Source: an uncultured Oscillospiraceae bacterium
Lineage (GTDB): Bacteria > Bacillota > Clostridia > Oscillospirales > Oscillospiraceae
DNA: 62,109 nt
Direction of reading: 5' to 3'
Assembly (NCBI GenBank): GCA_934589675.1
Contig: CAKTOF010000014.1
Location: 1 to 62,109 of the forward strand
Part shown: in pieces, positions 8,623 through 16,468 of the stretch
How the letters are laid out: every line of letters begins with the position of its first letter
How positions within the stretch are numbered: the stretch's first letter is position 1
Made by a program: the position numbers and the translations under genes
The notes under the pieces: generated by a model
What the model was told of the DNA's origin: nothing
The model's input: the letters and a program-made list of their open reading frames with translations, nothing else
Databases searched by the model: none

Positions 8623-10721
8623 AATTCAAGACTCCTCGCCGATTTCGTATTTTTGATCTTTCCCATTCCGAGCGTCGTCTTGCGGATGACCGCGTCAAAG
8701 AGCAGGAGCATCGCCGGAAGGATGAGGATAACGGAGAACATGCTCACGATCGCGCCGCGCGCCATCAGGTTGCACAGCGAGCTGATGATGTCGATGTCCG
8801 AGTAGACGGCCACGCCGAACGTCGCGGCGAACAGGCCGAGCGCGCTGACGATGATGCTGGGCATGGACGTGCGCAGCGCGTTCGTGACGGCCGTTTTCTT
8901 GTCCGCGCCGCCGATGCGCTCACTCTTGTAGCGCGTCGTCATGAGGATCGCGTAGTCGACCGTCGCGCCGAGCTGGATCGTGCTGATGCAGATGGGCGCG
9001 ATGAACGGCAGCGACGTTCCGAGGTAATGCGGCAGGCCAAGGTTGATGAAAATTGCGAACTCAATGAGCGCCACGAGCAGGATCGGCAGCGAAATGGACT
9101 TCAGCACGAGCGCAATGATGATGAAGATCGCGGCGATGGAGACCGCGTTGACGACCTTGAAGTCCGTATCCGTGATCTCGATCATGTCCTTCGTGCACGG
9201 CGCCTCGCCGATGAGCATCCCGTTCGGGTCATGGGCTTTGACGATGGCGTTGAGGCTGTCGATCTGCGCGTTGACCGCGTCGCTTGCGACCTTGTACTCC
9301 GAGCCGATGAGCAGCAGCTCCCAGCGGTCGCTCTTGAGGATCTCCTTCATCGAATCGGGCAGGATCTCCTCCGGGACGAGCGAGCCGACGACGCTCTCGA
9401 GGCCGAGCGCGTATTTCACGCCGTCCACCTGCTCCATTTCAGAGAGCATCCCGCGCACGTCCTTCGCCGGGAGCGACGCGTCGACGAGCAGCATGTGCGT
9501 CGAGCCGACGTCGAACGTCTCCTGCAGCTTCGAGTTTGCGATGACGTACTCCATGTCCTCCGGCAGGCACTCGCCGAGGTCGTAGTAGACCTCTTCGTTC
9601 GTCTTCTGATAGCCGTAGAGCGCCGGGCCGACGAGGATGAGGAACACAAGCAGGAAGATCCACGGCCGCTTCGTGATGGCGGCCGAGACGCGCTTCATCT
9701 GCGGGATGAGCGCGCGGTGCTTCGTCTTCTCCAGCGGCTTGTCGAGCAGCAGGATGAGCGACGGCAGGACCGTCACGCAGCTGATGACGCCGAGCACGAC
9801 GCCCTTGGCCATGACGATGCCGAGGTCGCGGCCGAGCGTGAAGCTCATAAAGCACAGGGCGGCAAAGCCCGCGACCGTCGTGATGGAGCTGCCGGTGACG
9901 GACGTGATCGTCGCGGCGATGGCCGCGGCCATCGCGTCCTTCTTGTCGCCATGCAGCGTGCGCTGCTCCTCGTAGGCGTGCCACAGGAAGATGGAGTAGT
10001 CCATCGTGACGGCCAGCTGCAGCACCGCCGACAGCGCCTTCGTAATGTACGAAATTTCGCCGAGGAAGTAGTTGCTGCCGAGGTTGATGACGATGGCGAT
10101 GCCGATGCTCGCAAGGAACACGAGCGGGATAAGATAGCTGTCCATGCACAGCATCATGGCCGCCACGGCCAGCAGCACGGCCAGGCCGACGTAGATGGGC
10201 TCCTCGCGCTCGCACAGATCCTTCAGATCCGTGACCATCGCGCTCATGCCCGTCACGAAGCACTGCTCGCCCGCGATGGAACGGATGGCGCGGATGGCGT
10301 CCATCGTCTCGTCGGCCGACGTCGACGTGTCGAAGAAGATGGCGAGCATCGTGGACTCGCCGCTGTTGAACGCGTCGTAGACCTTGTCTGGCAGGACCTC
10401 GAGCGGCACGCTCAGATCCATGATGCTGTCGTACCACAGCACGGTCTCAACGTGGTCGACCTGCTCGAACTTCTGCCGCAGGGCCGAGACGTCCTTCGGC
10501 TCCATCCCGTCGACGATGACGAGGGAGAACGCGCCCTTTCCGAAATCGTCGAGCAGGATGTCCTGACCCTTGACCGTGTCCATCTCTTCGGGCAGGTAGG
10601 TCAGCATATCGTAGTTGATCCGGGTGTTCACCATGCCGAGGACCGACGGGATCAGCAGGATGAGCGCCAGGATCACAATGGGAATGCGCAGCCGGACGAC
10701 TGCTCTTCCAAATTTCTGCAT
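8619..10721 (-). CDS. MMPL/RND-family transporter
   Basis: 700 residues with the two-fold RND architecture: TM1, an extracytoplasmic loop, TM2-6, then TM7, a second loop and TM8-12. The sterol-sensing-like segments SAVLQLAVTMDYSIFLWHAYEE and ISTIQLGATVDYAILMTTRYKS are the conserved MMPL motifs; their Asp residues lie where proton-relay residues sit in RND pumps. It is expected to export hydrophobic or lipid-like compounds with the proton gradient. AAGGAG lies upstream of the ATG. It is first of a two-gene operon and has its own promoter and a CIRCE-like palindrome in its leader. A TetR gene lies just upstream. Confidence 0.88.
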   Translation of the reverse strand: MQKFGRAVVRLRIPIVILALILLIPSVLGMVNTRINYDMLTYLPEEMDTVKGQDILLDDFGKGAFSLVIVDGMEPKDVSALRQKFEQVDHVETVLWYDSIMDLSVPLEVLPDKVYDAFNSGESTMLAIFFDTSTSADETMDAIRAIRSIAGEQCFVTGMSAMVTDLKDLCEREEPIYVGLAVLLAVAAMMLCMDSYLIPLVFLASIGIAIVINLGSNYFLGEISYITKALSAVLQLAVTMDYSIFLWHAYEEQRTLHGDKKDAMAAAIAATITSVTGSSITTVAGFAALCFMSFTLGRDLGIVMAKGVVLGVISCVTVLPSLILLLDKPLEKTKHRALIPQMKRVSAAITKRPWIFLLVFLILVGPALYGYQKTNEEVYYDLGECLPEDMEYVIANSKLQETFDVGSTHMLLVDASLPAKDVRGMLSEMEQVDGVKYALGLESVVGSLVPEEILPDSMKEILKSDRWELLLIGSEYKVASDAVNAQIDSLNAIVKAHDPNGMLIGEAPCTKDMIEITDTDFKVVNAVSIAAIFIIIALVLKSISLPILLVALIEFAIFINLGLPHYLGTSLPFIAPICISTIQLGATVDYAILMTTRYKSERIGGADKKTAVTNALRTSMPSIIVSALGLFAATFGVAVYSDIDIISSLCNLMARGAIVSMFSVILILPAMLLLFDAVIRKTTLGMGKIKNTKSARSLEL

Positions 10722-10763
10722 TGTGGTTCGCTCCTTTTTTGCTTCCGGCGTGCCGTGCCGGTG

Positions 10764-10790
10764 TTAGCACTCCTCTCGCCGGAGTGCCAT
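10764..10790 (-). promoter_or_regulatory. CIRCE-like inverted repeat in MMPL leader
   Basis: TTAGCACTC, 9 nt, GAGTGCCAT. The left arm matches the HrcA operator consensus (TTAGCACTC-N9-GAGTGCTAA) at 9/9 and the right arm at 7/9, with the exact 9-nt spacer. It lies between the -10 box and the start codon of the MMPL gene, where HrcA sites usually lie. A site for the neighbouring TetR protein is the alternative. Confidence 0.5.
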
Positions 10791-10797
10791 CGTGGGT

Positions 10798-10825
10798 ATT
10801 CTAGCATACGACCCCGCCGCTTCAA
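10798..10825 (-). promoter_or_regulatory. Promoter for MMPL operon
   Basis: Minus-strand TTGAAG and TAGAAT separated by 16 nt. The CIRCE-like palindrome begins just downstream of the -10 box. Confidence 0.6.
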
Positions 10826-10828
10826 CAT

Positions 10829-10868
10829 ACAAAACGGCCGCTTTGTGCAGGATTTGCACAAAGCGGCC
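10829..10868 (-). terminator. Terminator of the tetR gene
   Basis: Stem GGCCGCTTTGTGCA / TGCACAAAGCGGCC with a 5-nt loop, followed on the minus strand by GTTTTG. It closes the ABC-tetR unit just before the MMPL promoter. Confidence 0.75.
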
Positions 10869-10884
10869 GGAGTGTCACAAAGAT

Positions 10885-11442
10885 TCAGCTTTGCTCGCTG
10901 ACGGTGATGGCGTGCATGAGCCCGCCCTCAAACAGCTCGCCGATGCGGCGGACGATGCGCTCGGGGTCGTCCTGCATCCCGCGCCCGAGCCACTCCATGA
11001 CGAGGCCGTACAGCGCGCTTTTGTAGAACTGGCAGATCATCTCAAAGTCGTCCGGCTTTACGTCGCGGCCCTTTGACAGCTCGGCCAGATACCGGCGCAT
11101 GACCTCCATGGACAGGCGGCTTATATAGCGCTCAAGCTCGTCGCGGTGCGCCGAGCGGTAGAGATGGTACACCGCCCGCCGGTTGTCGAGCACGAAGCGG
11201 CTGGCGCGGATGAAGCACTCCTGCCAGCTCGCGCCGAACCGGAACTCGCGGATGGCGACGTCGATCTCGATCTGGAACAGCCGCTCGACGACGTCGAGCA
11301 GGTCGCGGAAGTGATAGTAGAACGTGCGCCGGGTGATCTGGCACTCGGCCGCAAGATCCGTGACGGTGATCTTGTCAAACGGCTGCTCAGACAGCTGGCG
11401 GACGAAGGCCTCAAGGATGGCCTGCTCGGTCAGATTCGCCAT
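10885..11442 (-). CDS. TetR/AcrR-family transcriptional regulator
   Basis: 185 residues. The N-terminal helix-turn-helix is typical: KITVTDLAAECQITRRTFYYHFRDLLDVV (residues ~24-52), where ITRRTFYYHF is the recognition helix region. The C-terminal half matches TetR proteins with a TetR_C-type ligand domain. It begins 21 nt after the ABC gene ends, so it is co-transcribed with it, and it sits just upstream of the MMPL operon. Repression of one or both transport units is likely. Its ligand is unknown. Confidence 0.88.
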   Translation of the reverse strand: MANLTEQAILEAFVRQLSEQPFDKITVTDLAAECQITRRTFYYHFRDLLDVVERLFQIEIDVAIREFRFGASWQECFIRASRFVLDNRRAVYHLYRSAHRDELERYISRLSMEVMRRYLAELSKGRDVKPDDFEMICQFYKSALYGLVMEWLGRGMQDDPERIVRRIGELFEGGLMHAITVSEQS

Positions 11443-11463
11443 GGTATTGCTCCTTCCCGCATT

Positions 11464-14400
11464 TTATTCCGTGCGCAGCGCCTCGACCGGGTCCTTCCGC
11501 GCGGCGATGCGCGACGGGATGAGCCCCGCGACGACCGTCAGCAGCACGCTGATGGTCACCAGAACGGCCGCAGCCGCGGCCGGCAGCGCCGCGCCGATGT
11601 TCTCAATGCCCGAAAGGCGCCGGATGACGATGTTCATGGGCACGATGAGCACGAGCGTCAGCCCAATGCCGAGAAGACCCGACACAAGCCCCTCCAGAAA
11701 CGTCTCGGCGTTGAACACGCGCGCGATGTCCTTCTTCGACGCGCCGATGGCGCGCAGGATGCCGATCTCCTTCGTGCGCTCGAGCACGGAAATATAGGTG
11801 ATGATGCCGATCATGATCGACGAGACGACGAGCGAAATGGCCACAAACGCGATGAGCACATAGGAAATGGCGTTGATGATCGTCGTGACGGAGCTCATGA
11901 GCAGCGCGACATAGTCCGTGTAGCTGATCTGGTCGGCCTCGGCCGCCGTTTCGTTGTAGGCGTCGATGACGGCGGCGATGACGTCCTTGTCCTCGAACCT
12001 CGCGGCGTAGAGCCGGATGGAATCCGGGCTGTCCGGGTCGGCGTAGCCGAGCGTGGTCAGAACGTCGTCATAGGTGCTCGTCGACTCCGTCGCGGGCATG
12101 TACGTTTCGTACAGCGCGGCCATCTGCGCGTCCGTCATGGGCTGCGCGGGCGTCTGCGCCGTCGGCGCGGCGTTTCCCACGGCCACGTCGAAGAGCGCGG
12201 CGAGCGTGTCGGTCGTCTGAGCGCCGAGCTGCGCGGCCATCTGCTCGGCGTACTGCGCCCGCGCCATTTCGGCCACGGCGGCCTCGGCGTAGCGCATGAT
12301 TGTCTCGTCGTCCATCTGGGCAAAGTAGCTCTCGAGCGACGCTGCGTCCGCGCCCGTCTGCGCGGCGTAGGCCTGCCGGAGCATCTGCTCGGCCGCGGCA
12401 CGGTCAAGCCCCGCCGTCTGCGCGGCGACTGCCTGCGTCAGGTACTCCTCGCTCGGCTCCGAGGCGACGGCCGTGTAGATGGCGGCCTTGTCGGCCGCGC
12501 CGAGCGCGGCGAAATGCGCCCGCAGCTCTGCGGCCTTCTCCGCGTCCGTCTTTTCCGGCGCGCTCTCGTCGTGGAACGGCAGGCCGGACAGGACGTCCGT
12601 CTTCGGGTCGGCCAGCTGCGCCCTGACAACGTCCGTCTCGGCCGTTTTCTCCATGACATACTCCGTCAGCGCGTGCGTGTAGCCGATGGCGCCGGTCATC
12701 ATCGTGGCCGTCGCGTCCTCGTTCGGGCGGATGATGCCGACGATGCGGATCGGCGTGCCGGCTTCATAGAGGAGCTCCAGCCCCGTCTGGCTTTCGCCGA
12801 TGTCGACATAGGCGCCCGTCGCGCTGTCGAGCTGATAGCGTCCGGCCGGCAGGATAAGGCGGAACGTCTTGGAAAGGAGCTCGTCAAAGCTCCACTGCGT
12901 TTTGCTCAGCGCCGCGACCTCGCCGCCCGTCATGGACGCCATGAGCGTCTGATAAAGCTCCTCGGACGAGGCAAGGCCGAGCGTGTAGAGCGCCATGTCG
13001 CTGAGCTCGTTTCGCTCGTTCACGACAAGCACGACCTCGTCAAAGCGCTCCGGCCAGCGGCCGGCCACGACGTCGTACTGCCCCGTGAGCAGGCTGTTCA
13101 CGCCCGTGCCGTCGCCCTCGGGCAGCAGCTCCTCCCAGACCTTCATCTGATCCATGGACGAGTACATCGGCGAGTCGAGCAGCGCCGCGATGGACGAGGC
13201 CGACTCCGCGCCCGTCATGCTCGTGCCGAGGTCGGCCATCATGGCCTTGAGGTCGGAGCGCTCGATCTTCCCATCCGGATCCTCCGTGTAGATGCCGAGG
13301 TCGAAGTCATAGCCGTACTGCACGGCCGAAACGGCCGCGGCCAGCTCCGTTGTCGCCGTGTCCGGATTCATTTCCCGCTCTAAAAATTCGCGGAACGCCG
13401 CGAGGTTGTTGTGCGTCGTCTCCGCGGCATTGACGGAGTTGAGCATCTGGAAGAGCACGGCGTTGGCGTAGACCGTGTCGCGCTCGCGCTCCGGCGCGTC
13501 CGCGTCCGGGACGCTCATCAGGCTCGTGAGCATGCTCGTCATGTCGACGCTCTCGGCCTCAAGCGCGATGGGATACGACGAGAGCGTGTCCTCCTGCACC
13601 TGGTCGATGTACGTCTGGATGCCGTTGGAAAGCGACAGGATGAGCGCGATGCCGATGATGCCGATGGAGCCGGCGAACGCCGTTAAGATCGTGCGCGCCT
13701 TTTTCGTCATCAGGTTGTTGAGCGACAGCCCGGCCGCCGTGCGGACGGACATGGGCTTTTTGCGGATGCGCGCGGGCGCGGTCTGCGTCTCGGCCTCGCC
13801 GCCGTAGGGCGCCGTGTCGTCGACGACGCGGCCGTCGAGCAGGCGCACGATGCGCGTGGAGTAGCGCTCGGCCAGATCCGGGTTGTGCGTGACCATGATG
13901 ACGAGCCGGTCGCGCGCGACCTCCTTTAAGATCTCCATGACCTGCACGCTCGTCTCCGTGTCGAGCGCGCCGGTCGGCTCGTCGGCTAAAATGATGTCGG
14001 GGTTGTTGACGAGCGCGCGCGCAATGGCCACGCGCTGCATCTGGCCGCCGGACATCTGGTTCGGCTTCTTCCTCAGCTGATCGCCGAGCCCGACGCGCTC
14101 GAGCGCCTCGACGGCGCGCCGCCGCCGCTCAGCCCGGCTGACGCCCGAGAGCGTCATGGCAAGCTCGACGTTGCGCAGCACCGTCTGGTGCGGGATGAGG
14201 TTGTAGCTCTGGAACACAAAGCCGATGGCGCGGTTGCGGTAGACGTCCCAGTCGCCGTCGCGGAAGTCCTTCGTCGATCTTCCGTTGATGACAAGGTCGC
14301 CCGACGTGTACTGGTCGAGCCCGCCGATGATGTTCAGAAGCGTCGTCTTGCCGCAGCCGGACGGGCCGAGGATGGATACAAATTCGCTCCTGCGGAAGCT

Positions 14401-14478
14401 CAGGCTCACGCCCGAGAGCGCATGGACGGCGCTCTCGCCCGAGCCGTAGTCCTTTCGGATGTCTTTGAGGGTCAGCAT
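11464..14478 (-). CDS. MacB-type ABC transporter: ATPase fused to FtsX-like permease
   Basis: 1004 residues from the ATG at 14478, chosen over a longer open frame because AAAGGA precedes it and the ATPase domain starts there (MLTLKDIRKDY). Residues ~1-225 form the ATPase: Walker A GPSGCGKTT, signature MSGGQMQRVAIARAL, Walker B IILADEPTGALD, H-loop VTHN. One membrane helix follows near residue 280, then a very long extracytoplasmic region (~500 residues, Ala/Thr-rich), then three C-terminal helices with FtsX features (ERTKEIGILRAIGASKKDI). This is the 4-TM MacB/FtsX mechanotransducer fold, expected to export peptides or lipids or to remodel the envelope. It is co-transcribed with the TetR gene. 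Confidence 0.9.
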   Translation of the reverse strand: MLTLKDIRKDYGSGESAVHALSGVSLSFRRSEFVSILGPSGCGKTTLLNIIGGLDQYTSGDLVINGRSTKDFRDGDWDVYRNRAIGFVFQSYNLIPHQTVLRNVELAMTLSGVSRAERRRRAVEALERVGLGDQLRKKPNQMSGGQMQRVAIARALVNNPDIILADEPTGALDTETSVQVMEILKEVARDRLVIMVTHNPDLAERYSTRIVRLLDGRVVDDTAPYGGEAETQTAPARIRKKPMSVRTAAGLSLNNLMTKKARTILTAFAGSIGIIGIALILSLSNGIQTYIDQVQEDTLSSYPIALEAESVDMTSMLTSLMSVPDADAPERERDTVYANAVLFQMLNSVNAAETTHNNLAAFREFLEREMNPDTATTELAAAVSAVQYGYDFDLGIYTEDPDGKIERSDLKAMMADLGTSMTGAESASSIAALLDSPMYSSMDQMKVWEELLPEGDGTGVNSLLTGQYDVVAGRWPERFDEVVLVVNERNELSDMALYTLGLASSEELYQTLMASMTGGEVAALSKTQWSFDELLSKTFRLILPAGRYQLDSATGAYVDIGESQTGLELLYEAGTPIRIVGIIRPNEDATATMMTGAIGYTHALTEYVMEKTAETDVVRAQLADPKTDVLSGLPFHDESAPEKTDAEKAAELRAHFAALGAADKAAIYTAVASEPSEEYLTQAVAAQTAGLDRAAAEQMLRQAYAAQTGADAASLESYFAQMDDETIMRYAEAAVAEMARAQYAEQMAAQLGAQTTDTLAALFDVAVGNAAPTAQTPAQPMTDAQMAALYETYMPATESTSTYDDVLTTLGYADPDSPDSIRLYAARFEDKDVIAAVIDAYNETAAEADQISYTDYVALLMSSVTTIINAISYVLIAFVAISLVVSSIMIGIITYISVLERTKEIGILRAIGASKKDIARVFNAETFLEGLVSGLLGIGLTLVLIVPMNIVIRRLSGIENIGAALPAAAAAVLVTISVLLTVVAGLIPSRIAARKDPVEALRTE

Positions 14479-14521
14479 TGCAGGTTCCTTTCCGGGCATA
14501 TATGAATGCATTGTACCCTTT

Positions 14522-14550
14522 ATCATACCGCCCCGCCGCCCCAAAATCAA
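14522..14550 (-). promoter_or_regulatory. Promoter for ABC-tetR unit
   Basis: Minus-strand TTGATT and TATGAT separated by 17 nt, about 45 nt before the ATG at 14478. Confidence 0.55.
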
Positions 14551-14654
14551 CCGCCCCGCCGCCCCGATCGCCCGCCGGGCGCAGAGTTTACAAATTGTTC
14601 ATTTCGCCGCGCACATGGACGCAGGAGGGAAAATGTGGTATGCTGGGCGCGGTG

Positions 14655-15209
14655 ATGGAAATGAACCAGCCAAAGCGGAAGCACCCGCGGCTCAAAGAAT
14701 ATGATTACAGCCAGAACGGCAGCTATTTTGCAACGATCTGCGTCAAAGACCGCCGCACGATCCTTGGCGCGATCGACCGGCGCGCCGCCGACTGCGCCGT
14801 AGGGCGGGATGACCCCATCCCGCCGGCAGGATTGGTTCCCGGCATCCGCATCGCCGGCGGCGAAGAGGTGCCGGCCATTTCTCTGTCGCGGGTCGGCGCG
14901 ATCTGCGACCGGTACATCCGCGGCATCGACAGCGCCTATCCCGGCGTTCATGTGGACAGCTACGTCATTATGCCCAATCACGTTCACCTGCTCCTGTGCT
15001 TCGACGGCGGCGGGATGGGGTCATCCCGCCCTACGCTCCCGATGGTCATCCGTGCGTTCAAGCGGATGACCATGCGCGAGATCGGGCATCCCATCTGGCA
15101 GGATTCCTTTTACGAGCACACGCTCCGCTGCAACGAAGACCTCGATGGCGTCCGCCGCTACATCCTCGAAAACCCCGCCCGGTGGGACTTAGACGAGTAC
15201 TTCGCGTAA
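14655..15209 (+). CDS. REP-associated tyrosine transposase (RAYT), family B copy
   Basis: A Y1/IS200-like single-domain transposase of about 184 residues. The HUH metal site is visible (MPNHVHLLL). The usual RAYT start and end blocks are present (NQPKRKHPRLKEYDYSQNGS and RYILENPARWDLDEYF), with SFYEHTLR carrying the likely catalytic-helix region. Such proteins cut and move REP palindromes rather than themselves. The start is uncertain: ATG 14655 matches the homologue at 20767, while ATG 14640 has AGGAGG 11 nt upstream. Two family-B palindromes lie inside the frame, at 14799-14825 and, inverted, at 15008-15034. They encode residues in two variable loops without breaking the frame. Confidence 0.88.
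   Translation: MEMNQPKRKHPRLKEYDYSQNGSYFATICVKDRRTILGAIDRRAADCAVGRDDPIPPAGLVPGIRIAGGEEVPAISLSRVGAICDRYIRGIDSAYPGVHVDSYVIMPNHVHLLLCFDGGGMGSSRPTLPMVIRAFKRMTMREIGHPIWQDSFYEHTLRCNEDLDGVRRYILENPARWDLDEYFA
14799..14825. repeat. Family-B palindrome inside RAYT gene (first copy)
   Basis: Begins GTAGGGCGGGATG, then ACCC, then CATCCCGCC; the stem is GGCGGGATG/CATCCCGCC. It encodes VGRDDPIPP in frame. The same sequence occurs inverted at 15008-15034 and free at 59657-59683. Confidence 0.9.
15008..15034. repeat. Family-B palindrome inside RAYT gene (second copy, inverted)
   Basis: Reverse complement of the unit at 14799-14825. It encodes GMGSSRPT in the loop after the HUH motif. Confidence 0.9.
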
Positions 15210-15246
15210 AAAACAACCCCCGCGGCGTATGCCGCGGGGGTTGCTC
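15207..15246. terminator. Bidirectional terminator
   Basis: Stem AACCCCCGCGGC / GCCGCGGGGGTT with a GTAT loop and an A-run on the left. It lies between the convergent RAYT and crotonase genes. Confidence 0.8.
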
Positions 15247-15253
15247 ATCATAT

Positions 15254-16267
15254 TTACGCCTTCTTCGGGCGGTACGGATCGGTCGGCTTGGGCTCGTGCG
15301 GGTTGACGGCCTCGCCGGCTTCGACTTTCTTGAACCACTCGATGGGCTCGGTGCGGAAGACCTCCCAGGTGTAGCGCGTGGGCGGCTGCTGCATCCACGG
15401 GTGGGTGTAGCGCCAGTCGTTCGTGCGGGAGATGTACTTCTCGTCCTGCTGGCCGGAGTTCTGGTCGCCGAGCGTACCGTCGGCGACGCGGAGCAGCGAG
15501 CCGTACTGCTCGGAGGTGGTGTGCAGCTTCAGGTCCTGCATGAACAGCTTCATAAGCGGGCGCTTGGCCAGGTTGGACATGATGCAGCGGTTCTCATACG
15601 GCATACGCTTCCACATGCGGGCGATCTCCCAGGCGCGCTCCATGACCTTGCCCTTCGGCACGACCTCGGAGACCATGCCCCAGTCGAGCATCTGCTTGGC
15701 CGTCCACTGGCGGGCGGTCATCATGTAGTAGTTGCCGCGCTTCGTGCCGAAGTAGTGCTGGGTCATAAGGCCCATGCCGTCGCCCGGGACGAGGCCGCCG
15801 TGCGCGTGCGGAACCTCCATCCACGTGTCCTCCGACGCGATCGTCACGTCGCAGAGCATGGCAGAATCCCAGTGGAAGCCGGGGCCGGGGATGGCGCCGA
15901 TCGTCGGGACCTGCAGGTCGAAGACCATGTTCTTGATGAGGTTCGTGTCGTCGAAATACTGGTGCTCAAAGCGCTGACGCGGCAGCTCGGAGTACGTCTC
16001 CCAGCCGTTCGGGTCAGACTCGGTCATCCAGCTGTCGCCGAGGTGCGTGTAGATGATGATCTCATTCTTCGTGTCCATGGAGATGACACGCGTGAGCTGG
16101 CTGCACGCGCGGTGCGACATGCCGCTGTGGTGCATGGGCATGTTCTTCGTTCTCCAGGTGACCTGAAGGATGCCGTCCTCACGGTAGAGATCCGCGAAGT
16201 CCTTGAACCATTCCTTGTACTCGTCAAGCTCCGGCAGCTTGACATAATCCGCTAAGGGCTGTGCCAT
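15254..16267 (-). CDS. Crotonase-fold hydrolase, 6-oxocamphor hydrolase-like (putative beta-diketone hydrolase)
   Basis: 337 residues of the enoyl-CoA hydratase/isomerase superfamily. Instead of the usual Glu pair it shows GPGFHWD (His132) and PHAHGGLVPGDG (His154, Asp163). As I recall them, these match the catalytic His122, His145 and Asp154 of 6-oxocamphor hydrolase, including the 9-residue His-Asp spacing. The segment RGNYYMMTARQW also resembles that enzyme. This points to retro-Claisen C-C bond cleavage of a cyclic diketone or similar compound rather than CoA-ester hydration. That is inference; annotation pipelines would call it enoyl-CoA hydratase. The N-terminal ~45 residues and a long C-terminal tail are extra. 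AGGAGG precedes the start, and the gene is monocistronic. Confidence 0.8.
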   Translation of the reverse strand: MAQPLADYVKLPELDEYKEWFKDFADLYREDGILQVTWRTKNMPMHHSGMSHRACSQLTRVISMDTKNEIIIYTHLGDSWMTESDPNGWETYSELPRQRFEHQYFDDTNLIKNMVFDLQVPTIGAIPGPGFHWDSAMLCDVTIASEDTWMEVPHAHGGLVPGDGMGLMTQHYFGTKRGNYYMMTARQWTAKQMLDWGMVSEVVPKGKVMERAWEIARMWKRMPYENRCIMSNLAKRPLMKLFMQDLKLHTTSEQYGSLLRVADGTLGDQNSGQQDEKYISRTNDWRYTHPWMQQPPTRYTWEVFRTEPIEWFKKVEAGEAVNPHEPKPTDPYRPKKA

Positions 16268-16324
16268 AGTCGTTACGACCTCCTGTTTTGTGCAGAGTGG
16301 GTAATTGGTACAATGTACATGAGA

Positions 16325-16353
16325 ATTGTAACATCATTTCGGTTACGAAGCAA
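16325..16353 (-). promoter_or_regulatory. Promoter and possible operator for crotonase-fold gene
   Basis: Minus-strand TTGCTT and TACAAT with 17-nt spacing. A small palindrome GTACAATGTAC (16309-16319) lies just downstream of the -10 box and could be an operator. Confidence 0.55.
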
Positions 16354-16424
16354 CAGGTTTTCACCATCGTTCGTAAAAAAAGTTGGAAAAGCCGCTGGAG
16401 CGGCGCTTTTTCATCCGGCCGCCC

Positions 16425-16463
16425 GAAAAAAAAGCGCCCGCGGACGCATCCGTCCGCGGGCGG
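16425..16463 (-). terminator. Terminator of alr/femAB unit
   Basis: Stem GCGCCCGCGGACG / CGTCCGCGGGCG with a CATC loop. The minus-strand transcript runs into eight T residues. Confidence 0.85.
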
Positions 16464-16468
16464 GTCTG

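Noticed and set aside
11146..13383. Plus-strand open frame of ~745 codons opposite the ABC fusion gene
   Set aside because: Shadow frame; the opposite strand encodes clear ABC and FtsX motifs.
14655..15209. RAYT gene as a pseudogene broken by repeat insertion
   Set aside because: Both palindromes keep the frame open, the HUH motif and the N- and C-terminal family blocks are intact, and the second RAYT shows the same design.
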